Assembly (NCBI GenBank): GCA_027040585.1
Contig: JALULU010000447.1
Coordinates: 1 to 5,222 of the forward strand
Length of the DNA: 5,222 nucleotides
From: Acidobacteriota bacterium
Lineage (GTDB): Bacteria > Acidobacteriota > JAAYUB01 > JAMOQF01
Direction of reading: 5' to 3'
This document shows, one piece after another, positions 1 to 5,222 of this stretch (position 1 is its first letter; every line of letters starts with the position of its first letter). The notes beneath the pieces are model-generated. The model had not been told where the DNA came from. It did no database searches and saw nothing but the letters and a program-made list of their open reading frames with translations. The position numbers and the translations under genes are program-made.

Positions 1-671
1 TAAATATTATTGAAAAAGAAAATTTTACAGCGGAAGTCTTTATATTAGATGATGGCTTTCAATATCTTAAATTGAGAAGGGACATTGATATAGTTTTAGT
101 TGATGCAACAAATCCATTTTTCTATGATGAGAATATAGGTTGTAAGTTAATTAGAGAGCCTGTGGAGAGCCTGAATTCTGCCGATATTTTAGTTATTACT
201 AAATTAAATATGGCAAATAAAAATAAAGAGCTGGAAAATTTAATAGTTGATTTTAAAAATCCTATTTTTAATGCTGATATAAAGATAAATGGTATTTATG
301 ATTTTAAAAATGTAAAGATAGATAAATTTTCACCTGTGAGTGTAAATCTAATTTCAGCCATAGGAAATAATTTTCAGTTTGAGAAATTGGTGAAATCATT
401 GGGGATTGATATAAATAAAAAATATTTTTTTAGGGATCATTATATTTACAAAAAAGAGGAAATTGAAAATATCATAAAAGATAGAGGAGAGGATGAGTTT
501 TTTTTAACCACAGAAAAAGATTTTGTGAAGTTGTTGGAAATTGTTCCAGAGGAATTTAGAAATATTTTTTATTACCTAAAAATAGAAATAGATGTAAAGG
601 ATGAAGAAAAATTAAAGAAATATATATTGGATAGATTGAAAACAGTTAAATCTAATAATAAAAAGTTTTGA
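1..671 (+). CDS. lpxK: Tetraacyldisaccharide 4'-kinase LpxK, 5' end outside window
   Basis: LpxK is the inner-membrane-associated kinase that uses ATP to phosphorylate the 4' position of the tetraacyldisaccharide-1-phosphate precursor, giving lipid IVA. The frame is open from base 3 to the TGA at 669-671, so about 222 codons are visible of the roughly 320-350 usual for the family. The N-terminal part with the Walker A motif lies outside the window. Visible signatures are LDDGFQ (45-62) followed by LKLRRDIDIVLVDA, the family's DDGFQH..L.RD block that carries the catalytic Asp; FRDHY (429-443), matching the F-x-D-H region with the conserved His; and TTEKDF (507-524), a conserved C-terminal LpxK motif. 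The TTG at 72 lies inside the DDGFQ block and is not the true start. One deviation is Tyr where DDGFQH normally has His. Identification is firm from the three ordered motifs. Confidence 0.93.
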   Translation, partial: NIIEKENFTAEVFILDDGFQYLKLRRDIDIVLVDATNPFFYDENIGCKLIREPVESLNSADILVITKLNMANKNKELENLIVDFKNPIFNADIKINGIYDFKNVKIDKFSPVSVNLISAIGNNFQFEKLVKSLGIDINKKYFFRDHYIYKKEEIENIIKDRGEDEFFLTTEKDFVKLLEIVPEEFRNIFYYLKIEIDVKDEEKLKKYILDRLKTVKSNNKKF

Positions 672-695
672 GTTTTTTTTTATTTTAATTAAAAT
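668..695 (+). promoter_or_regulatory. Possible sigma70-type promoter for the rubrerythrin gene
   Basis: TTGAGT (668-673, 4 of 6 matches to TTGACA) and TAAAAT (690-695, 5 of 6 to TATAAT) are 16 nt apart. Transcription would start near 702, leaving a short leader of about 22 nt before the ATG at 725. The -35 box overlaps the lpxK stop codon. In DNA this AT-rich such matches arise often by chance, so the call is weak. The 53-nt gap and the strong ribosome binding site downstream are what make a separate promoter plausible. Confidence 0.25.
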
Positions 696-713
696 GGAAT
701 ATAAAAGTCATTT

Positions 714-722
714 GGAGGTGAT
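714..722 (+). promoter_or_regulatory. Strong ribosome binding site of the rubrerythrin gene
   Basis: GGAGGTGAT matches the consensus Shine-Dalgarno complement of the 16S rRNA tail over nine bases. GGAGG ends 6 nt before the ATG at 725, which fixes the start. An earlier ATG at 721 opens only a four-codon frame and can be dismissed. This is the strongest ribosome binding site in the window; other genes here have partial ones such as AAAGG or AAGGGAG. Confidence 0.85.
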
Positions 723-724
723 GT

Positions 725-1183
725 ATGAATTTTAATTCAGTTGATGATATTTTAGATTTTGCAATTAAAAATGAAGAAGAGGCTTATAAATTCTATTTAG
801 CTCTGGCAGAAAAGACTAAACCTTCTTTAAAAAGTACTTTCGAAGATTTTGCCAGAGAAGAATTAAAACATAAAGAGATGATTTTAAAGGTAAAAGCAGG
901 TGGAGAGTTAAAACCAATAGAGGATAAAATAATGGATTTAAAAATCCTCGAAAGTTTAAAAAGAGAAGATAAAATTGAAAATTACAGCGATTTGGAATAT
1001 GAGGATGCTCTTAAAATTGCCATGAAAAGGGAAAAGGAAACCTTTTTATTTTATACTAAATTGGCTGACAAAATGGAAAATGATAATCTAAGAAATCTTT
1101 TTTTGCGATTGGCTCAAGAAGAGGCAAAGCACAAGTTAAGATTTGAAATTGCCTATGATGAATATATTTATGGGGAAAATTAA
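725..1183 (+). CDS. Rubrerythrin-type ferritin-like diiron protein
   Basis: The 152-residue protein is a ferritin-like four-helix bundle made of two repeated helix pairs. Each half has a Glu helix followed by an ExxH helix: E17 in NEEEAYKFY with E46/H49 in EELKH, and E103 in REKETFLFY with E133/H136 in EEAKH. These four Glu and two His are the expected ligands of a carboxylate-bridged diiron site. There is no CxxC pair, so the C-terminal rubredoxin domain of classical rubrerythrin is absent; this is the short single-domain form (COG1633-like). Rubrerythrins typically reduce hydrogen peroxide or handle iron and oxygen in the cytoplasm of anaerobes; the exact substrate and electron donor here are unknown. 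It sits 53 nt after lpxK and 70 nt before pgpA, looser spacing than in the genes downstream, and may be transcribed on its own. The fold is certain; the peroxidase role is inferred. Confidence 0.9.
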   Translation: MNFNSVDDILDFAIKNEEEAYKFYLALAEKTKPSLKSTFEDFAREELKHKEMILKVKAGGELKPIEDKIMDLKILESLKREDKIENYSDLEYEDALKIAMKREKETFLFYTKLADKMENDNLRNLFLRLAQEEAKHKLRFEIAYDEYIYGEN

Positions 1184-1253
1184 TTAATTTATAAAATTTG
1201 AGCGATAGATTGCTACTAATGGACTTTACAGATTTTTTGTTAAAGGTAAAAAA

Positions 1254-1745
1254 ATGGGAAAACAACTTTACAGCATAAAGAAAAATTTTTCATACATACT
1301 TGGTACAGGTTTTGGGCTTGGATATTCTCCGTTTGCACCCGGTACAGCTGGTAGTTTAGGGGCTGTTGCTATATATCTTTTATTACACGGTGAATTTAAG
1401 TTACATATAGAGTTATTTTATGTACTTCTTTTTCTTATTGCTATTGCAGGAACGTTTTCAGCGGCTATTGTCTCTCAGATTGAAGAGGATGAAGATCCAT
1501 CTAAAGTAGTGATAGATGAAATTTTAGGGCAGTTGCTGGCCCTTTTTCTGCTTCTTTTCTCTTATAAAATTCTATTTGTCAGTTTTATACTTTTTAGAAT
1601 TTTAGATATTTTAAAGCCATTTCCAGCAAGAAGGTCTGAAAGTCTAAAAAACGGTGTTGGCATAATGCTTGATGATGTTATTGTTGGAATTTATGCAAAC
1701 ATAATAATCAGAATTTTTATCCATTTTTTTCCGGGAATATTATGA
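1254..1745 (+). CDS. pgpA: Phosphatidylglycerophosphatase A
   Basis: PgpA removes the phosphate from phosphatidylglycerophosphate to give phosphatidylglycerol in the inner membrane. The 163-residue length is normal. Ordered family signatures are GLGYSPFAPGTAGS (about 21-34), EDPSKVVIDEILG (about 80-92) with the acidic Asp/Glu pair, FRILDILKPFP (about 114-124), and GIMLDDVIVGIYAN (about 136-149) with the Asp-Asp pair. Hydrophobic stretches at about 35-45, 54-73, 94-113 and 141-158 fit a multi-pass membrane protein. The ATG at 1254 has a modest AAAGG (1242-1246) 7 nt upstream, and an in-frame TAG at 1206 with no better start in between supports it. The stop overlaps the start of cinA as ATGA (1742-1745), indicating translational coupling. 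Identification is firm. Confidence 0.95.
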   Translation: MGKQLYSIKKNFSYILGTGFGLGYSPFAPGTAGSLGAVAIYLLLHGEFKLHIELFYVLLFLIAIAGTFSAAIVSQIEEDEDPSKVVIDEILGQLLALFLLLFSYKILFVSFILFRILDILKPFPARRSESLKNGVGIMLDDVIVGIYANIIIRIFIHFFPGIL

Positions 1746-2956
1746 ATTGCTCCATAGGAATTATCGGTTCCGAACTTTTACTTCCTGGATTTAAGGATAG
1801 CCATTTTTCCTATATTAAGGAGAAGCTTTGGCCCTATGGAGTAAATGTAATTTTTGCTTCATATCTTGGTGATGATATAGCTGCTATCAGAGAATTTTTA
1901 AAACTTTCTTTAAAGAATTCAGATTTTGTCATTCTTACAGGTGGACTTGGCCCCACAGAAGATGATGTAACCAGAAATGCTGTGGCAAATTATTTAAAAT
2001 TAAATCTAATCTATGAGGAAAAGATTGAAAATATTATTACAAATAAATTTAAAAGTATGGGAAAAACCCCTCCTGAAAATAGTTTTAAACAGGCTTTCAT
2101 TATAAAAGGTGCAAAAATCATAGAAAATGATGTCGGAATCGCTCCAGGACTTTTTTTAGAAAAGGATGGAAAGAAGGTGTTGCTACTTCCTGGTCCTCCA
2201 GCAGAATTAAAAAATGTTTTTGAGAAATTTTTAATTGAATATGGAAAATTGGTCGAAAATAAAAAAATATATAGGTTCTTTAAAATAGCTGGAATATCAG
2301 AACCCATTGTTGATAGTAAAATAGGGGATATAATTAGAGATATAGGTGATATGGAATATACTATTTTATCAAAGGATGGGGATATAGAAATTATTGCAAG
2401 CTCCACTAAAGAAAATGTGCTTAAATCTTTTGAAAATAGACTTATGGAAAATTTTAAAAAGGAATTTTATTCTTCAAATGGTGAGAAGATTGAAGAAGTG
2501 GTTGCGAAGTTACTAAAAGCAAGGGGCTTAACAATAAGTACTGCTGAGAGTTGTACAGGAGGATACATCTCAAAGAAATTAACAGACATACCCGGGAGTT
2601 CTAAATATTTTTTAGGTGGTATTGTTGCATATTCAAATGAGGTTAAAATAAATAGTTTAGAAATAAAAGGCTATGTTTTAGAAAAATATGGTGCAGTAAG
2701 TTCTCAGATAGCTATAATGATGGCGGCAAAGGTGAAAGAAAAATTTAGAAGCGATATTGGGGTTGGTATAACAGGAATTGCCGGACCCGGCGGCGGTACC
2801 AAGGAAAAACCTGTGGGAACAGTTTACATATCAATTGCCTTTGGAGATAAAGTAAAAGTAAAAAGGTTTCTCTTCCCGGGAAATAGGGAAAAAATAAGGA
2901 TTAGGTCTACCCAAATGGCACTTGATATGGTTAGAAGAACACTATCAGAGGGATAG
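1742..2956 (+). CDS. cinA: CinA: MoCF-like domain fused to NMN deamidase (PncC) domain
   Basis: The 404-residue, full-length two-domain CinA is cytoplasmic. The N-terminal MoCF/COG1058 domain, with ADP-ribose pyrophosphatase activity in studied homologues, spans about residues 1-170. It shows IGSELL (8-13), LTGGLGPTEDDVT (65-77) and the PGPPAEL loop (150-156). A middle KH-like linker follows. The C-terminal PncC domain, from about 250, deamidates nicotinamide mononucleotide to nicotinate mononucleotide in pyridine nucleotide recycling. It carries STAESCTGG (266-274), IVAYSNEVK, GAVSS, and GITGIAGPGGG followed by KPVGTVYIS. The start is set by the ATGA overlap with pgpA, and thpR begins immediately after its TAG. 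One oddity is that the DTN motif expected after GSELL reads DSH (19-21). The historical link to competence rests on co-transcription with recA in some Gram-positives; no recA is seen here. Confidence 0.96.
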   Translation: MNCSIGIIGSELLLPGFKDSHFSYIKEKLWPYGVNVIFASYLGDDIAAIREFLKLSLKNSDFVILTGGLGPTEDDVTRNAVANYLKLNLIYEEKIENIITNKFKSMGKTPPENSFKQAFIIKGAKIIENDVGIAPGLFLEKDGKKVLLLPGPPAELKNVFEKFLIEYGKLVENKKIYRFFKIAGISEPIVDSKIGDIIRDIGDMEYTILSKDGDIEIIASSTKENVLKSFENRLMENFKKEFYSSNGEKIEEVVAKLLKARGLTISTAESCTGGYISKKLTDIPGSSKYFLGGIVAYSNEVKINSLEIKGYVLEKYGAVSSQIAIMMAAKVKEKFRSDIGVGITGIAGPGGGTKEKPVGTVYISIAFGDKVKVKRFLFPGNREKIRIRSTQMALDMVRRTLSEG

Positions 2957-3526
2957 ATGAGAACTTTTATAGGTATAAAATTACCCGAAAAAATAAAAGA
3001 AGATATTTATGAAATTATTTCTCATTTAAAGGAAAGTAGGGCTAATGTTAAATGGGTTGAAAGGGAAAATTTGCATATTACCTTGAAGTTTGTTGGTGAA
3101 ATTAATGAAGATCTTTTTCACAAAATGGAAGAGCAACTTAAAGTTATTTCTTTTAATCCCTTTGAAATTGTTTTAAATGGTTGCGGCGTATTCCCAAATT
3201 ATTATAGACCCCGTGTTCTCTGGATTGGGATAAATTTTAAGGAAAATACACTTGAGTCTCTTTTTAATAAAATTGAGGACATACTTTTACCTTTGGGGAT
3301 TAATAAAGAGGAGCGTTCCTTTAAACCCCATTTAACTCTTGGTAGAGTAAAAAGCAGTAAAAATAAGGAGAATTTAATTAAGAGATTTAGAGAAGATAAA
3401 ATTAAAAAATATCATTCCTCTTTTATGGTTGAAAACTTTACTCTTTTTGAAAGTGTTTTGAAAAAAGAGGGACCCATTTACATTGATAAAATGACCTGTT
3501 GGGGGATGAAAGATAATGGATGTTAA
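2957..3526 (+). CDS. thpR: RNA 2',3'-cyclic phosphodiesterase (2H family, LigT-like)
   Basis: ThpR is a small cytoplasmic 2H phosphoesterase that opens 2',3'-cyclic phosphate ends of RNA, giving a 2'-phosphate; early work described the E. coli protein as a 2'-5' RNA ligase. The 189-residue length is typical. Both catalytic HxTx motifs are present and intact: LHITLKF with H40 and T42, and KPHLTLGR with H125 and T127, the spacing expected for a two-lobed 2H fold. The N-terminal MRTFIGIKLP is also the usual family opening. The ATG abuts the cinA stop with no gap (TAGATG), and a GAGG at 2948-2951 inside the cinA end can serve as ribosome binding site. Its 3' end overlaps plsY by 11 nt in another frame, so translation of the two is probably coupled. 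Its physiological substrate in the cell is not known. Confidence 0.94.
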   Translation: MRTFIGIKLPEKIKEDIYEIISHLKESRANVKWVERENLHITLKFVGEINEDLFHKMEEQLKVISFNPFEIVLNGCGVFPNYYRPRVLWIGINFKENTLESLFNKIEDILLPLGINKEERSFKPHLTLGRVKSSKNKENLIKRFREDKIKKYHSSFMVENFTLFESVLKKEGPIYIDKMTCWGMKDNGC

Positions 3527-4115
3527 AATTTTAATAATCTCTTCAGTTATTGCATATTTTTTGGGTAGTATTCCCTGGGGATATATACTTGTAAAACTTT
3601 TTGTCAGGAAAGATGTTAGAGAGATAGGAAGTGGAAATATAGGGGCTACAAATGTAACCAGAACTGGTAGTAAATTTTTAGGTGTCTTAACTCTTATTTT
3701 AGATGGATTAAAAGGTTATGTTTCCATTTACATTGCAGATTATCTTTCAAAGGGTGATTATAGAATAGTACTTTTGGCGGGTATACTTGCTATATTTGGA
3801 CATTGTTATACAATTTTTCTTAAATTTAAAGGTGGTAAAGGGGTTGCAACATCTGCAGGAGTTTTCCTGGCGCTTAAGCCTATTTGTGTCCTTTATTCAC
3901 TTATTTTTTTCTTAGTCGTGGTGGCGATAAAAAGGTATGTTTCACTGGGGTCCATTTTAGGGGCACTGTCGTTTCCATTATTCCTCTATTTGACAGGGGA
4001 AAGGGATCCATATTTAATTGTTGGCAGCCTTTTGGTAGCTTTAATAATTGTCTATAGGCATAAAGAAAATATAGATAGGTTACTAAAGGGGCAGGAAAAT
4101 AAAATAAAATTGTGA
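3516..4115 (+). CDS. plsY: Acyl-phosphate:glycerol-3-phosphate acyltransferase PlsY
   Basis: PlsY transfers the acyl chain from acyl-phosphate (made by PlsX) to glycerol-3-phosphate, forming lysophosphatidic acid, the first committed step of phospholipid synthesis. The 199 residues match the family length, and five hydrophobic segments fit its inner-membrane topology. The three cytoplasmic motifs are all visible: IGSGNIGATNV (37-47); LDGLKG (62-67) and GHCYTIFLKFKGGKGVAT (95-112), which includes the glycine-rich phosphate loop; and YRHKENIDRLLKGQE (180-194). The N-terminal YFLGSIPWGY (14-23) is also characteristic. The ATG at 3516 gives an 11-nt overlap with thpR; GGGGGA (3501-3506) lies 9 nt upstream and is a possible ribosome binding site. 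No plsX is in the window. Identification is firm. Confidence 0.97.
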   Translation: MDVKILIISSVIAYFLGSIPWGYILVKLFVRKDVREIGSGNIGATNVTRTGSKFLGVLTLILDGLKGYVSIYIADYLSKGDYRIVLLAGILAIFGHCYTIFLKFKGGKGVATSAGVFLALKPICVLYSLIFFLVVVAIKRYVSLGSILGALSFPLFLYLTGERDPYLIVGSLLVALIIVYRHKENIDRLLKGQENKIKL

Positions 4116-4121
4116 AGGGAG
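4115..4121 (+). promoter_or_regulatory. Ribosome binding site supporting the GTG start of the Trm112-like gene
   Basis: AAGGGAG begins on the last base of the plsY stop codon (TGA, 4113-4115) and ends 7 nt before the GTG at 4129. No in-frame ATG precedes the conserved Cys motifs, so this site decides a non-ATG start. Confidence 0.7.
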
Positions 4122-4128
4122 TATAAAA

Positions 4129-4320
4129 GTGGAAGAAAAAAAGATTATAAGCGATTTTTTGCTTAATATTCTTGCATGTCCAATATGTCATGGAGATTTA
4201 ACATTGACTGAAGATAATAAATATTTGAAATGTGAGAAATGTCGTAAGTTATATCCCATAAGGGACGGAATACCTATAATGCTTGTAGAAGAGTCTTTAG
4301 AGTATGAAGAGGAAAAATAA
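4129..4320 (+). CDS. Trm112/YcaR-like (UPF0434) small zinc-ribbon protein
   Basis: The 63-residue protein has the Trm112p-like pattern: a leading LLNILACPICHGDL with C17 and C20, then LKCEKC with C35 and C38, then LYPIRDGIPIML, which is the family's YPIRDGIPVML signature. The four Cys probably bind one zinc. In eukaryotes and archaea Trm112 is an activating subunit of several methyltransferases. Bacterial YcaR-type proteins have no settled function and are often encoded beside lpxK and kdsB. Here lpxK is about 3.5 kb upstream and an LPS glycosyltransferase gene directly downstream, so the envelope context is kept although no methyltransferase gene is visible. It starts at GTG 13 nt after plsY and is probably part of the same operon. 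The Glu-rich C-terminal tail (ESLEYEEEK) is typical of such small proteins. Family assignment is firm; role unknown. Confidence 0.9.
   Translation: MEEKKIISDFLLNILACPICHGDLTLTEDNKYLKCEKCRKLYPIRDGIPIMLVEESLEYEEEK
4307..4313 (+). promoter_or_regulatory. Ribosome binding site favouring a TTG start for the GT9 gene
   Basis: AAGAGGA lies in the last codons of the Trm112-like gene, 8 nt before TTG at 4322. Starting there gives MKVLFVKMRSLGD, which lines up with the usual family opening. A competing in-frame ATG at 4304 would add six residues and overlap the upstream gene by 17 nt, but has only a weak AGAAGAG-like site about 10 nt upstream. Confidence 0.5.
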
Positions 4321-4321
4321 T

Positions 4322-5222
4322 TTGAAAGTTTTATTTGTTAAAATGAGATCTCTTGGGGATATTGTATTACTAACACCAACTATTAGAATCTTAAAAAAAA
4401 AATTCCAGAAATAGAAATAGATGTTTTATTAGAAGAAAGGTTTAAAGAAACACTTCTGGGAAATCCATATTTAAATAGGATTTTGACCTTTAAAAAAGAA
4501 AGTGGGCTAAAGGGGCTTCTTGAGAAAACCAAAATAATGAGGGAGATAAGAAAAGGCAATTATGATATGGCCTTTAATTTTCACGGAAATTCAACATCCT
4601 ATTTTTTTACAGTATTTTCAGGTGCAAAGTATAAAATAGGTTTAAAAACACACAGATTTAATAAAAAGTATACACAAAAAATAACACCTCAGGAGAACAT
4701 TCATTCAGTGTTATTACAATTGGGATACTTAAATGTTTTTAATTTTGATTACAAAAATGAAGACAACTCACTTGATTTTTTTATTTTTGATGGAGTTGGA
4801 AAAAAAGTAGAAACCAAACTTAAAGAATTAAATTTATTAAATCAAAAATTTGTTCTCATTCACCCAAATGCGACACTTGATTCCAAAAGATGGCCTTGTG
4901 AAAAATTTGCGTCATTAAACGATTTACTTATTAAAAATGGGTATAAAACTTTGTTTATAGGCGCAAATTTTGAAGAGAATCTTTTAAAGAAAATAGGTAA
5001 AAATTCTAAAATGGGTATTAAATACATAATAGCTGAGGATATAAATTCACTTGGAGCATTTATAGATAAGTGTGAAGTTTTTATATGTTGTGATAGTGGA
5101 CCCATGCATATTGCTGCTGCCCTAAAAAAGAAAATAATAGTAATCTGGGGTTCTTCAAATTTTAATGTCTGGCACCCGTGGAAAACTGAATTTAAAGTTG
5201 TAAGGAAAAATATGGAGTGTAG
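4322..5222 (+). CDS. Glycosyltransferase family 9 (ADP-heptose:LPS heptosyltransferase type), frameshifted at A10, 3' end outside window
   Basis: GT9 enzymes transfer heptose (WaaC/WaaF/WaaQ type) or related sugars to the LPS inner core on the cytoplasmic face of the inner membrane. The first frame gives KVLFVKMRSLGDIVLLTPTIRILKK, the N-terminal Rossmann start with the SLGD..L.TP motif, then stops at TAG 4412-4414. The next frame continues without a stop from 4387 to the window end with PEIEIDVLL, HPNATLDSKRWPCEKFASL (181 on, assuming repair) and CCDSGPMHIAAAL (258 on), the nucleotide-sugar binding C-terminal domain of the family. Exactly one extra A in the run 4393-4402 (or two fewer) joins both parts as ILKKKIPEIEID. 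About 300 codons are visible of about 340. Only this single event breaks the gene and the second part is free of stops, so it looks like a sequence error, slippage site or very young mutation, not an old pseudogene. The acceptor and donor sugars cannot be told from sequence alone. Confidence 0.85.
4393..4402 (+). other. A10 homopolymer at the GT9 frame break
   Basis: Ten consecutive A's follow TT (4391-4392). The upstream frame reads TTA AAA AAA AAA TTC CAG AAA TAG. One more A gives TTA AAA AAA AAA ATT CCA GAA and restores the family-like sequence. It is the longest homopolymer I see in the window; T9 at 673-681 is intergenic and the T8 at 498-505 in lpxK leaves its frame intact. Runs of nine or more A's are known sites of RNA polymerase slippage and A-AAA-AAA is a ribosomal slippery sequence, but no downstream stimulatory structure is evident by eye. 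Confidence 0.9.

Noticed and set aside
72..671. Treating TTG 72 as the start of a complete 199-residue gene
   Set aside because: The frame is open to the left edge and the LpxK motif DDGFQ lies upstream of this codon, so the gene is simply cut by the window.
672..690. T9 run after the lpxK stop as a terminator
   Set aside because: No GC-rich stem precedes the T run.
1201..1245. Small hairpins before pgpA: AGCGA/TTGCT with a TAGA loop (1201-1214), and CTTTACA pairing with TG-TTAAAG (1224-1245), which would cover the pgpA ribosome binding site
   Set aside because: Stems are short, AU-rich or bulged, and not directly followed by a T run, so neither a terminator nor an RNA switch is supported; a conserved covarying stem in relatives would be needed.
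1223..1273. Nine-base direct repeat ACTTTACAG at 1223-1231 and 1265-1273
   Set aside because: The second copy lies in pgpA codons, flanks differ, and a single pair of nine-base matches can occur by chance.
1218..1278. 19-codon frame starting at ATG 1219 and reading through the pgpA start in another frame
   Set aside because: It has no ribosome binding site and no leader-peptide features such as repeated identical codons or an attenuator; chance length in AT-rich DNA.
2011..2406. 131-codon open frame on the minus strand inside cinA
   Set aside because: It lies wholly opposite an intact cinA, has no recognisable motif, and is explained by AT-rich codon usage of the sense strand.
3901..4191. 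96-codon minus-strand open frame across the plsY end and the Trm112-like start
   Set aside because: It spans two well-supported plus-strand genes and their junction, and shows no motif.
4860..5105. 81-codon minus-strand open frame opposite the GT9 C-terminal domain
   Set aside because: The plus strand carries clear GT9 motifs here (HPNA, DSGPMH); the minus frame has no family signature and no credible ribosome binding site.

Overview
The window is a gene-dense, AT-rich stretch of bacterial chromosome with all recognisable genes on the + strand. It suggests a Gram-negative (diderm), probably anaerobic or microaerophilic bacterium. The reasons are lpxK (lipid A) at the left edge, a GT9 heptosyltransferase-type LPS gene at the right edge, and a rubrerythrin-type diiron protein between them. 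The cinA-thpR pair and PlsY also point to Bacteria. The phylum cannot be fixed by eye; a low-GC deltaproteobacterium-like or similar thermophile/anaerobe lineage is a guess.

Layout: (1) 1-671, the 3' two-thirds of lpxK. (2) 725-1183, a rubrerythrin/ferritin-like gene with a near-perfect Shine-Dalgarno and a possible promoter of its own. (3) 1254-4115, a tightly packed run pgpA-cinA-thpR-plsY with junctions ATGA (4-nt overlap), TAGATG (0 nt) and an 11-nt overlap, so very likely one translationally coupled operon. (4) 4129-4320, a small Trm112/YcaR-like zinc-ribbon protein with a GTG start. (5) 4322 to the right edge, a glycosyltransferase family 9 gene whose reading frame is interrupted at a run of ten A's (4393-4402) and which runs off the window. 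There is no gene-free stretch longer than about 70 bases, and I see no RNA gene, CRISPR array, insertion sequence or convincing intrinsic terminator.

How the genes fit together: most serve the cell envelope. PlsY makes lysophosphatidic acid at the start of phospholipid synthesis, PgpA makes phosphatidylglycerol, LpxK phosphorylates the lipid A precursor, and the GT9 enzyme extends the LPS core. CinA (NMN deamidation and nucleotide clean-up) and ThpR (a 2H phosphoesterase acting on RNA 2',3'-cyclic ends) are housekeeping passengers often found beside pgpA. The main oddity is the A10 frameshift in the GT9 gene: either a sequencing or assembly error, a real lesion, or a slippage site. I found no clearly novel multi-gene system.
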